Of a stretch of 64,000 bases of DNA, positions 17,648-24,851 are shown in pieces. Positions within the stretch are counted from its first letter, which is position 1, and every line of letters starts with the position of its first letter. A program made the translations under genes and the position numbers. Origin of the DNA: Actinomadura graeca (GTDB lineage: Bacteria; Actinomycetota; Actinomycetes; Streptosporangiales; Streptosporangiaceae); NCBI RefSeq assembly GCF_019175365.1, contig NZ_CP059572.1:2976001-3040000 (forward strand). Direction: 5' to 3'. The notes under the pieces are model-generated. The model was not told where the DNA came from, did no database searches, and worked only from the letters and a program-made list of their open reading frames with translations.

Positions 17648-17702
17648 GAACGGCAGTCTCGCAGAATGCTCGGCCATCCCGGATGTCGGGTACGACCGGA
17701 AA

Positions 17703-18716
17703 GTGCGCTTTGGAATCTTCCTTCTCACCGCCCGCTTCCCCCACCAGGACGACGCCGCCGCGCTCGCCCGCACGGTCGAGGCCGCCGTCGCGGCGGAGCG
17801 GTCCGGGTTCGACGACGTCTGGCTGGCCGAGCACCACTTCATGACCTACGGCGTCGTCCCGTCCGCGACCGTCCTCGCCGGGCACGTCCTGGCGCTGACC
17901 CGCCGCGTCCACGTCGGGACGGCCGTCAGCGTCCTGTCCAATCAGCACCCGGTGGCGCTCGCCGAGCAGGCGGCGCTGCTGTCGCTGCTGTCCGGCGGAC
18001 GCTTCCGCCTCGGCGTCGGCCGCGGCGGTCCCTGGCGCGACCTGGAAGTCTTCGGCACCGGCCTGTCCCGCTACGACGGCGGCTTCGCCGAGTCCCTCGA
18101 CCTCCTCCTGGAGTGGCTGCGCTCGGACCGCGTGGCGTGGGAGGGCGAGCAGTTCCAGTTCCGCGAGGTCCCGGTCGTCCCGCGGGCGCCCGTCCCCCCG
18201 CCGGTCGCCGTCGCCTGCACGTCACCCGCCACCGAGGCGCTCGCGGCCGAGCGCGGCCTGCCGATGCTGCTCGGCATGCACATCGGCGCCGAGGAGAAGG
18301 CGGCCGCGGTCGCCCGCCACGGCCGTCCCGGGACGCCGCACATCTCCACCCACCTCGCCCAGGTGGCCGACACGCGAGAGGAGGCGGTCACGACCCTGCT
18401 GGACGAGATGCCCCGCTGGCTCGGACCGGGCCTGGAGGGCTACGTACCCGTGGACGACCGTCCGCGCCCACCCCGCGACGCCCTCGCCTACACCCGCCAG
18501 ATGTGCGACCTGCATCCGGTCGGCTCACCGGACGACTGCGTCGAATCCCTGGTCACCACCGTCGAACGCACCGGGATCCGCCACCTCATCCTCCTGGTCG
18601 AGGCCGCCGGATCCCATGACGCGACCCTGGAGAACATCACCCGCCTGGGCGCCGAGGTCCTCCCCAAGGTCAGGGCGGCCCTGACCACGTCCACCCCCCA
18701 GGAGGACCCCGTCTGA
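17703..18716 (+). CDS. LLM class flavin-dependent oxidoreductase
   Basis: 337 aa luciferase-like monooxygenase fold using FMN or F420. Landmarks: VRFGIFLLTARFPHQDDAA at the start, DDVWLAEHHFMTYG, VHVGTAVSVLSNQHP, LSGGRFRLGVGRGGPWRDLEVFG, and a C-terminal GIRHLILLVE. Actinobacteria have dozens of these and substrates are rarely known. I choose the GTG at 17703 because the conserved beta strand starts there; the frame also contains an ATG at 17646 that overlaps the start codon of the divergent dehydrogenase. Confidence 0.87.
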   Translation: MRFGIFLLTARFPHQDDAAALARTVEAAVAAERSGFDDVWLAEHHFMTYGVVPSATVLAGHVLALTRRVHVGTAVSVLSNQHPVALAEQAALLSLLSGGRFRLGVGRGGPWRDLEVFGTGLSRYDGGFAESLDLLLEWLRSDRVAWEGEQFQFREVPVVPRAPVPPPVAVACTSPATEALAAERGLPMLLGMHIGAEEKAAAVARHGRPGTPHISTHLAQVADTREEAVTTLLDEMPRWLGPGLEGYVPVDDRPRPPRDALAYTRQMCDLHPVGSPDDCVESLVTTVERTGIRHLILLVEAAGSHDATLENITRLGAEVLPKVRAALTTSTPQEDPV

Positions 18717-18732
18717 GACATGGCCGCGCGGG

Positions 18733-18966
18733 CTAACGGGCCTGCACCGTCCCCGAGCGCGAGGTGCACCGGGTGTGCGCGGCGCTGCGGGGACGGACGG
18801 GGCCGCGGGGCCGCCGCCGCACCCGCGACGCCGCGAGCTGGGCCTGCTCCTCCCAGAACTCCCGGGCCCGCCGCGCGAAACTTGCGTTCCGCGCCGCCTG
18901 GGCCTCCGCGCGCAGATCACGGGCCCGCTCCCGCATGATCCCCCGCATGATGTCGCTGTGGAACAC
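18733..18966 (-). CDS. Small basic helical peptide, paralogue of the 24671 peptide
   Basis: 77 aa, no signal peptide, almost certainly helical: the N-terminal part reads SDIMRGIMRERARDLRAEA, then AARNASFARRAREFWEE, then an Arg-rich tail. The N-terminal 35 residues align with the 36-residue peptide at 24671 (shared I-R, LRAEA-x(2)-AR pattern). The GTG start has GGAGGAG 6 nt upstream. The upstream region, read on this strand, contains a block (19016-19056) also found upstream of 24671. Function unknown; such short ORFs are common in actinomycetes and poorly studied. Confidence 0.65.
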   Translation of the reverse strand: MFHSDIMRGIMRERARDLRAEAQAARNASFARRAREFWEEQAQLAASRVRRRPRGPVRPRSAAHTRCTSRSGTVQAR

Positions 18967-19015
18967 TGCTCTCCTCCGTCTGAGGGCCGCCGGACCCGGC
19001 CCGTACAGGAGAGCC

Positions 19016-19056
19016 TCGCCCTAAGGCACCCCCTCCCACATGGGGACGACGCCCTA
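19016..19056 (-). promoter_or_regulatory. Conserved block upstream of small-peptide gene (copy 1)
   Basis: Read on the minus strand the block runs TAGGGC, three variable bases, GTCCCNATGTGGG, then GGGG and GCCTTAG.GCGA. It matches 24580-24620 over about 40 bp, and an imperfect CTAGGGC/GCCTTAG inverted repeat brackets it. It may be a shared promoter, operator or RNA leader. Confidence 0.55.
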
Positions 19057-19159
19057 GATTGACCGCCTTAGCCGTCCCCGCCCAGCTCAGGAGGGACGAA
19101 CGGGCGGGTGTCCGCGCTTGGGACACGGCGGGCCGGCGGCGTCACTAAGGTGGGGCAGC

Positions 19160-19840
19160 GTGCGTCTCGTTATCGCCCGCTGCAGCGTCGACTACGCCGG
19201 CAAGCTGACCGCCCACCTGCCGATGGCCCCCAGGCTGATCCTGATCAAGGCCGACGGAAGCGTGAGCGTCCACGCCGACGACCGCGCCTACAAGCCCCTC
19301 AACTGGATGAACCCACCGTGCTCCCTGCGCGAGGAGCCCTTCGAGGAGAACGGCGCCGTCGCCCGCTGGACGGTCACCCACGGCAAGTCGGGCGAACGCC
19401 TCATCCTCACCATCGAGGAGATCCTTCACGACACCAGCCACGAGCTGGGCCTGGACCCCGGCCTCCGGAAGGACGGCGTGGAGGCCCACCTCCAGGAGCT
19501 GCTCGCCGAGCACATCACCACCCTCGGGGACGGCTGGTCACTGGTCCGCCGCGAATACCCGACCGCCATCGGCCCCGTCGACATCCTGTGCCGCGACGCC
19601 GACAGCGGCACGGTCGCGGTCGAGATCAAACGACGCGGCGAGATCGACGGCGTCGAGCAGCTCACCCGGTACCTGGAACTGCTGAACCGCGACCCGCACC
19701 TCGCGCCCGTCCGCGGGATCTTCGCGGCACAGGAGATCAGGCCGCAGGCGCGGGTCCTCGCCGTCGACCGCGGCATCCACTGCGTCACCCTCGACTACGA
19801 CGCCCTCCGCGGCATCGAGCACGAGGGCACGCTTTTTTAG
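19160..19840 (+). CDS. nucS: Mismatch-specific endonuclease NucS (EndoMS)
   Basis: 226 aa. NucS carries out non-canonical mismatch repair in actinobacteria that lack MutS/MutL, cutting both strands at G-T, G-G and T-T mismatches. The N-terminal DNA-binding domain begins [14 protein letters not shown]. The catalytic domain has GPVDILCRD (Asp141), then [12 protein letters not shown] (Glu155, Lys157), with the same 14- and 2-residue spacing as the D-E-K triad of archaeal NucS. The protein ends GTLF, a plausible sliding-clamp-binding tail (inference). GTG at 19160 follows TAAGGT by 8 nt and a weak GGGG. A structured repeat begins at the last base of its stop codon. Confidence 0.95.
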   Translation: MRLVIARCSVDYAGKLTAHLPMAPRLILIKADGSVSVHADDRAYKPLNWMNPPCSLREEPFEENGAVARWTVTHGKSGERLILTIEEILHDTSHELGLDPGLRKDGVEAHLQELLAEHITTLGDGWSLVRREYPTAIGPVDILCRDADSGTVAVEIKRRGEIDGVEQLTRYLELLNRDPHLAPVRGIFAAQEIRPQARVLAVDRGIHCVTLDYDALRGIEHEGTLF

Positions 19841-19976
19841 CAATCCCGGCCCAAGGGGCTCGCCTGGCGGCTCGCCCCTTGACCGTGCTTGTGCGAGCGC
19901 GACATCGCTTCGCGATCATCCCGCGTGAGGCTCGCCTTCGGCTTTGCCTCACGCGGGCTGGTAGCGCGCTCGCGTG
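19840..19976 (+). repeat. Structured dispersed repeat, copy 1
   Basis: 137 bp element, closely matching 59208-59346. Predicted pairings: hairpin A, CAAGGGGC (19852-19859) with GCCCCTTG (19874-19881); outer stem GCGAGCGCG (19893-19901) with CGCGCTCGC (19965-19973); enclosed hairpins ATCGC/GCGAT (19904-19916) and a 12-bp stem CCCGCGTGAGGC (19920-19931) with GCCTCACGCGGG (19946-19957). The last three make a three-way junction. Hairpin A differs from copy 2 by paired changes. It could terminate nucS, be an RNA, or be a mobile palindromic repeat. Confidence 0.75.
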
Positions 19977-20036
19977 GTGGCTTAGGCGCGCGCGGAAGCG
20001 GCACGTGAGGTGGGGGGCGTCCGGCATTATGGCGGC

Positions 20037-20444
20037 ATGACCCTACACGCCGGCGGTACGTTCGACATCGACGACTGGGAAGCCGAGAAGCCCTACGACG
20101 AGCAGGGCGGCAACAAGCTGACCCTGGCGCACGTCCGGAAGACCTTTCACGGTGACCTCGTGGGGACCAGCACCACCGAACTGATCACCGTGGAGTCGCA
20201 GGCGGGACCGGTCGCCTATGTCGCGGTCGAGCACGTCCAGGGGATCCTGCACGGGCGCGAGGGGACGTTCGTGCTCCAGCACAGCGCGGGCAGCGAGGAC
20301 GGGACGGCCGACACGCAGTGGCTGCGCTGGCTGATCGTCCCCACGACCGGGACCGGCGAGCTGGCCGGGATCCGGGGCGTCGGGCAGATCACCGTCGCCG
20401 AGGACGGCGGTCATTCCTGGTCGCTGGAGTACACGCTGGAGTAG
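20037..20444 (+). CDS. DUF3224 domain-containing protein
   Basis: 135 aa cytosolic beta-barrel-like protein. Family features: FDIDDWEAEKPYDE, the LTLAHVRKTFHGDLVGTS strand, YVAVEHVQGILHGREGTFVLQHS, and the C-terminal ITVAEDGGHSWSLEYTL. DUF3224 proteins are related in fold to allene oxide cyclase-like barrels; the function is unknown. CATTAT at 20025-20030 is exactly 6 nt before the ATG and there is no ribosome site, so a leaderless start is likely. Confidence 0.88.
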   Translation: MTLHAGGTFDIDDWEAEKPYDEQGGNKLTLAHVRKTFHGDLVGTSTTELITVESQAGPVAYVAVEHVQGILHGREGTFVLQHSAGSEDGTADTQWLRWLIVPTTGTGELAGIRGVGQITVAEDGGHSWSLEYTLE

Positions 20445-20573
20445 GCGCCGGGAGGGCCCCGCTGTTCCCGGTGACCGCGGGCGGCTGACACCGGCCACAC
20501 GCGCGAGGCGGTAGCTTCGAGGGGCCCGGATTCACGGGCGGCGGACGGGGTGAGAGGGGCCTGGAGGATGATG

Positions 20574-21356
20574 ATGGGGGCGGTTCCCGAGCGGCGGGGG
20601 CGGTCGGCGGTCCGGCCCAGCCCGGTGTTCCTCGCGATCGTGGGGGCGACCGCCCTGTTCGGCCTGGCCGCCTGGCGGTACGGGGAGGATCCGGGACGTC
20701 CCGCGCGGCTGGCGCTGTTCGGCTTCGTGATCGCCGCGTGGATCCTGTCGCTGTCCCTGCACGAGTTCGGGCACGCGTACATGGCCTACCGGTCGGGCGA
20801 CCGGAGCGTGGTCGCCAAGGGCTACCTCACGCTGAACCCGCTGAAGTACTCGGACATGGTCCTCAGCTTCCTGATCCCGGTGGTGTTCATCCTCATCGGC
20901 GGGATCGGCCTGCCGGGAGGCGCCGTCTGGATCGACCGGCACGCGATCCGCGGGAAGCTGCGGCACAGCCTGATCTCCGCGGCGGGCCCGCTGTCCAACG
21001 CGATCTTCGCGGTGATGCTGGCGGTCCTGTACAAGAACTTCGCGCACCAGGACCACGGCGTCTTCTGGCTGGGCCTTGCCTTTCTGGCCTTCCTCCAGGT
21101 CACGGCCGCCCTGCTGAACCTGCTGCCGATCCCCGGCCTGGACGGCTTCGGGATCATCGAGCCCTACCTGCCCCGGCGGTGGGTGGACCAGGCGTCCGCC
21201 TACGGCGGCTACGTCTTCCTCGCGCTGATCGCCCTGCTGTGGATCGGCCCGTTCAACCGCGCCTTCTTCGACGGCGTCTACAACATCACCGGCGCCCTGG
21301 GCATCGGCGAGCTGGCGATCCAGTTCGGCCACTCACTCTTCACCTGGTGGGACTGA
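20574..21356 (+). CDS. Site-2 protease family (M50) integral membrane protein
   Basis: About 260 aa intramembrane zinc protease-like protein with around six helices. The zinc motif is LHEFGHAYMAYRSGD; the third ligand region is LLPIPGLDGFGIIEPYLP. It also has GYLTLNPLKYSD and a glycine-rich IGGIGLPGGAVWI. It belongs to the short PDZ-less M50 group common in actinobacteria; the target protein is unknown. Three ATGs follow CTGGAGG: the one at 20574 has the best spacing, though 20568 or the GTG at 20550 are possible. It converges with TetR (5 bp between stops). Confidence 0.88.
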   Translation: MGAVPERRGRSAVRPSPVFLAIVGATALFGLAAWRYGEDPGRPARLALFGFVIAAWILSLSLHEFGHAYMAYRSGDRSVVAKGYLTLNPLKYSDMVLSFLIPVVFILIGGIGLPGGAVWIDRHAIRGKLRHSLISAAGPLSNAIFAVMLAVLYKNFAHQDHGVFWLGLAFLAFLQVTAALLNLLPIPGLDGFGIIEPYLPRRWVDQASAYGGYVFLALIALLWIGPFNRAFFDGVYNITGALGIGELAIQFGHSLFTWWD

Positions 21357-21361
21357 GCCGA

Positions 21362-21988
21362 TCAGCCCCCTTGGGCCGGGGGGTCGCCGGCCAGCCGGCG
21401 GACGATGCGGCGGAGCTGGTCGGCGTAGCGGTCCTGGAACTCGGGTGAGTCGGGGCCGACGCCGAACACGCGGCGGACCGCCAGGGGCATCACGACGGGG
21501 GCCGCGACGGCGGCCATCATCACCAGCATGACGGCGGCGGGGTCGAGGTCGTCGGCGAGTTCGCCCGCGGCCTTGCGCCGCTCCATGTCGGACAGGTCCT
21601 CGCGGTCCCCGGGGATGTCGTCGAGGTCCTCGGTGAGGCCGCGCCAGGCGTTCAGGCGGGTCCCGCGCGGGTCGGCGAGGGCGTGGGCGAGGTAGCGGGC
21701 CATCAGCTCCTCCAGCGGGACGGACGGGTCGTTGAACTCGGCCTCGCGCGCCAGCCAGCGGCGGCCGATCTCGCAGTACAGGCCCTCCTTGCCGCCGAAG
21801 TAGTAGTTGATCAGCTGCTTGTTGACGCCGGCGCGGTCGGCGATGTCCTGGACGCGGGCCCCGGCGAAGCCCTTGGCGGAGAACTCGTCCAGGGCCGCGT
21901 CCAGCAGCAGCCGCCGCGAACGCTCGGCGTCGATCTTGCGTTCGTGCGGGCCGGGCGTGCGCCGAGGCCGTTTCGTGGTTTCGGACAC
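21362..21988 (-). CDS. TetR family transcriptional regulator
   Basis: 208 aa. The helix-turn-helix lies at about residues 22-68: RRLLLDAALDEFSAKGFAGA, then VQDIADRAGVNKQLINYYFGGKEGLY. The C-terminal ligand domain is not diagnostic. It is divergent from an NmrA-like gene at 22103, with an imperfect palindromic repeat between them that is a likely operator (22018-22060), so autoregulation and control of the neighbour are expected. TACGAT at 21995-22000 lies exactly 6 nt before the GTG start, pointing to a leaderless mRNA. Confidence 0.9.
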   Translation of the reverse strand: MSETTKRPRRTPGPHERKIDAERSRRLLLDAALDEFSAKGFAGARVQDIADRAGVNKQLINYYFGGKEGLYCEIGRRWLAREAEFNDPSVPLEELMARYLAHALADPRGTRLNAWRGLTEDLDDIPGDREDLSDMERRKAAGELADDLDPAAVMLVMMAAVAAPVVMPLAVRRVFGVGPDSPEFQDRYADQLRRIVRRLAGDPPAQGG

Positions 21989-22017
21989 GCCCTCATCGTA
22001 GCCGTCCGTCCGCCCTT

Positions 22018-22060
22018 TTCATCCATCCGGCTGTTTGACATGTTCATCCATCTGGTTGAA
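22018..22060. promoter_or_regulatory. Candidate TetR operator (two related sites)
   Basis: TTCATCCATCTGGTTGAA at 22043-22060 is an 18-bp near-palindrome (7 of 8 arm positions pair). A second, looser copy starts TTCATCCATCCGG at 22018. Both lie between the divergent tetR and NmrA-like genes. This is the usual place and size for a TetR operator. Confidence 0.6.
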
Positions 22061-22102
22061 GCTGGGCGTGTCCGTCCTAGACGACCAGAAAGTCGTGAAT
22101 CG

Positions 22103-22924
22103 ATGATCCTTGTCACCGGAGCCACCGGGAACGTCGGCCGCCACGTCGTGGGGGAACTGCTCGGCTCGGATGTGCGGATCCGCGCGCTGAGCCGTGATCC
22201 CGCGTCGGCGAGGCTGCCCGCCGACGTCGAGGTGGCCCCCACGGACGAGATGCCGCTGGACGGCGTCACGTCCCTGTTCCTGAATCCCGCCGTGTTCTGG
22301 CATGGCCTGGGGGACGTGCTCGACCGCGCGAAGTCCGCCGGAGTGCGGCGCGTGGTGATGCTGTCGTCCAGCGCGGCGCTGGACACCGACCCGTCCAACC
22401 AGATCGCCGCCCATCACCTCGGCGTCGAGCACGCCATCGAGGACTCCGGGCTGGAGTGGACGTTCGTGCGTCCCGGCGAGTTCTCCTCGAACGCGCGGGC
22501 CTGGGCCGAGGCGATCCGCGCTGGCGAGCCGGTCCGGGGGCCGTTCCCGGCGGCACGCACGACGCCGATCCATGAGCGCGACATCGCGGCCGTGGCGGCG
22601 CGGGCGCTGACGGCGGACGACCTCGTCGGCGCCAGGCCGGTGCTCACCGGGCCGGAGGTGCTGACCCACCCGGAGATGGTCCGGATCATCGGCGAGGCCG
22701 TCCGGCGCCCGGCGCGCTTCGAGGAGATCACGCCCGAGGAGGCGCGCAAGGAGATGCTGGCCCAGCCCTACATGCGCGATGGCCTGGTGGACACACTGCT
22801 CCGGCTGCGCGCCAGGGCCGTGGACGCGCCGGTCGAGGTCTCCCCCGAGGTCGAGCGCATCACCGGCCGTCCCCCGCGGACGTTCGCGGAGTGGGCCGCC
22901 GACCACGCCGACGACTTCCGCTGA
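22103..22924 (+). CDS. NmrA-like NAD(P)-binding protein
   Basis: 273 aa atypical short-chain dehydrogenase fold. It begins MILVTGATGNVGRHVV with the Rossmann GATGNVG loop, then VRRVVMLSSSAA and WTFVRPGEFSSNA. Members such as QorB-like reductases or NmrA sense or reduce NAD(P)(H)-linked substrates. The YxxxK catalytic pair of classical SDRs is not apparent, as in the NmrA group. It is probably controlled by the adjacent TetR. Substrate unknown. Confidence 0.87.
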   Translation: MILVTGATGNVGRHVVGELLGSDVRIRALSRDPASARLPADVEVAPTDEMPLDGVTSLFLNPAVFWHGLGDVLDRAKSAGVRRVVMLSSSAALDTDPSNQIAAHHLGVEHAIEDSGLEWTFVRPGEFSSNARAWAEAIRAGEPVRGPFPAARTTPIHERDIAAVAARALTADDLVGARPVLTGPEVLTHPEMVRIIGEAVRRPARFEEITPEEARKEMLAQPYMRDGLVDTLLRLRARAVDAPVEVSPEVERITGRPPRTFAEWAADHADDFR

Positions 22925-22996
22925 CGGGCCCTAGAGTGCGTACCAGCGAGTAGTCCCGCAAGCACTCACTTACCAGGCTCCTCCCGGGAGGTTCCC

Positions 22997-24496
22997 ATGT
23001 CCGTGGCCACGGAGAGCGCCGGGACGTTCGCGTCCCTGAACCCCGCCACCGGCGAGGTCGTCGGCGAGCACGCCGTCCACGACGACGCGGCCGTGGCCGG
23101 GGCGGTCGCGCGGGCCCGGGAGGCGGCCGGCTGGTGGAGCGCGCTCGGCTGGAAGGAGCGGCGGCTCCGGCTGCTGAACGTCAAGGGCTCCCTGACGCGC
23201 AACCTCAACCGGATGGCCGAGCTGATCCACCAGGAGACCGGCAAGCCGCTCCAGGACGCCCAGCTGGAGACGGTCATGGCGATCTCCCACCTGGACTGGG
23301 CGGCGCGCCACGCGGGGAAGGTGCTGGGCCCCCGCAGCGTCTACCCGGGCCTGATGGCCATCAACCAGCGGTGCGTCGTGGAGTACCAGCCGCTCGGGGT
23401 CGTCGGGGTGATCGGCCCATGGAACTACCCGGTCTTCACCCCGATGGGCTCGATCGCCTACGCGCTGGCCGCGGGGAACGCCGTGGTGTTCAAGCCGTCG
23501 GAGTTCACCCCGGGCGTCGGCGTTCTGCTCGCCGACCTGGTCGCGGCGGTGGTGCCGGAGCATCCCGTCCTCCAGACGGTCACCGGCCTCGGCCCCGCCG
23601 GCGCGGCGCTCGCGGCGTCACCGGACGTCGACAAGATCGCGTTCACCGGCTCCGCGCGCACCGCCAGGCTCGTCATGGCCGCGTGCGCGCGGAACCTCAC
23701 CCCGATCGTCGCCGAGTGCGGCGGCAAGGACGCCTGCATCGTCGACGCCGACGCCGACCTCGACGCCGCCGCGGACGCCGCGCTGTGGGGCGCGATGGCC
23801 AACGCCGGGCAGACCTGCATCGGCGTCGAGCGGATCTACGTCGTGGACGAGGTGTACGACCGGTTCCTCGGCGCGCTCGCCGACCGGGCCCGCGACCTGC
23901 GCCCCGGCTTCGACCGTGAGGCCGCCTACGGGCCGATCACGATGCCGGGCCGGCTCGACGTCATCGAAGGGCACATCCAGGACGCGCTGGACCGGGGCGC
24001 CAGGGCGGTCGTGGGCGGCGCCGGGTCCGTCCGCGGGCCGTACGTGGAGCCGGTGGTGCTCACCGGCGTGCCGGACGACGCGGCCGCCGTGCGCGAGGAG
24101 ACGTTCGGCCCGACGGTCACCGTGCACCGCGTCAAGGACCTGGACGAGGCGGTCGAGAAGGCCAACCGGACCGGCTACGGCCTCGCCGGAACGATCTTCT
24201 CCGGCAGCCGGTCCCGCGCGATGGACGCCGCCCGGCGGATGCGCTCCGGCATGACGTCCATCAACGCGTTCGCCGGGTTCGCGCAGGTCGCGGCGCTGCC
24301 TTTCGGCGGGGTGGGCGAGTCGGGCTTCGGCCGCGTCCACGGCGCGGACGGGCTGCGCGAGTTCGCCCGGCCGAAGGCGATCACCCGGCAGCGGTTCACG
24401 GCGATGAACCTGGCCTCCTTCTCCCGGACGGAGCAGGAGATGGCGCGTGTCCTCGGCCTCGTCAACCTGATCCACGGACGGCGCTACAAGCGGTGA
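22997..24496 (+). CDS. Aldehyde dehydrogenase family protein
   Basis: 499 aa NAD(P)-dependent enzyme oxidising an aldehyde to the acid. Motifs: GPWNYPVFTPMG and VVFKPSEFTP for cofactor binding, IAFTGSARTAR, the Glu in VAECGGKDA, and the catalytic Cys in NAGQTCIGVERIY; EETFGPTVTV follows near the C-terminus. The C-terminal tail after FARPKAI is longer than usual by some 30 residues. It resembles succinate-semialdehyde or coniferyl-type dehydrogenases, but the substrate is not decidable. A GGGAGG ribosome site lies 6 nt before the ATG. Confidence 0.93.
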   Translation: MSVATESAGTFASLNPATGEVVGEHAVHDDAAVAGAVARAREAAGWWSALGWKERRLRLLNVKGSLTRNLNRMAELIHQETGKPLQDAQLETVMAISHLDWAARHAGKVLGPRSVYPGLMAINQRCVVEYQPLGVVGVIGPWNYPVFTPMGSIAYALAAGNAVVFKPSEFTPGVGVLLADLVAAVVPEHPVLQTVTGLGPAGAALAASPDVDKIAFTGSARTARLVMAACARNLTPIVAECGGKDACIVDADADLDAAADAALWGAMANAGQTCIGVERIYVVDEVYDRFLGALADRARDLRPGFDREAAYGPITMPGRLDVIEGHIQDALDRGARAVVGGAGSVRGPYVEPVVLTGVPDDAAAVREETFGPTVTVHRVKDLDEAVEKANRTGYGLAGTIFSGSRSRAMDAARRMRSGMTSINAFAGFAQVAALPFGGVGESGFGRVHGADGLREFARPKAITRQRFTAMNLASFSRTEQEMARVLGLVNLIHGRRYKR

Positions 24497-24579
24497 CGCC
24501 GTCCCGGCCGCCGATGCTTAGGCCGGGCGGCCGGACGCGCACCCTAAGGCGTTCCCGGGGCGGTCCTGAGGCGGAGGGA

Positions 24580-24620
24580 TAGGGCTAAGTCCCGATGTGG
24601 GGCGGGGCGCCTTAGCGCGA
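24580..24620 (+). promoter_or_regulatory. Conserved block upstream of small-peptide gene (copy 2)
   Basis: TAGGGC, a variable triplet, GTCCCGATGTGGGG and GGGGCGCCTTAGCGCGA. It matches the minus-strand block at 19016-19056. GCTAAG and CTTAGC form an inverted repeat around it, and further CTAAGG-type words occur at 24514 and 24543. It ends about 50 nt before the peptide start. Confidence 0.55.
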
Positions 24621-24670
24621 ACCTTGTACATGTCGGGCCAGGAGGGTCCGGCAGGGACAAGGAGACGAAG

Positions 24671-24781
24671 ATGATCCGTCCGGAGATTTCCAGGGACCTC
24701 GTCAAGGACCGCGTCCAGCAGCTGCGGGCCGAGGCCAGGAACGCCCGCCGCGCGCGGCTGGCCAAGGCGCTCAAGCGGTGA
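24671..24781 (+). CDS. 36-residue basic helical peptide
   Basis: A 37-codon ORF with an excellent AAGGAG ribosome site 7 nt before the ATG. The product MIRPEISRDLVKDRVQQLRA continues EARNARRARLAKALKR: no signal peptide, strongly helical, net charge about +8. It aligns with the N-terminal part of the 77-residue product at 18733-18966, and both genes share an upstream block. A strong terminator follows at 24823-24848. The good signals and the paralogue argue that it is real. Function unknown; a DNA-, RNA- or membrane-associated regulator is conceivable. Confidence 0.65.
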   Translation: MIRPEISRDLVKDRVQQLRAEARNARRARLAKALKR

Positions 24782-24822
24782 CGCCGCCGCACTGTCCGGT
24801 CCGTGCCGAAGGACCTCCTCAC

Positions 24823-24848
24823 ACGCCCCCGCCGCCCGGCGGGGGCGT
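24823..24848. terminator. GC-rich terminator between convergent genes
   Basis: ACGCCCCCGCCG at 24823-24834 pairs with CGGCGGGGGCGT at 24837-24848, followed by TT. It sits between the 36-residue peptide gene and the convergent GMC oxidoreductase, so it can serve both. Confidence 0.8.
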
Positions 24849-24851
24849 TTC

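Noticed and set aside
15743..18619. 958-residue plus-strand frame opposite the dehydrogenase
   Set aside because: Runs through the antisense of one gene and out of frame of another; Arg/Ala/Gly composition with no domain.
18971..19140. Possible tRNA or small RNA in the gap before nucS
   Set aside because: No cloverleaf or TTCGA-type T-loop; the notable signal is explained by the block shared with 24580-24620.
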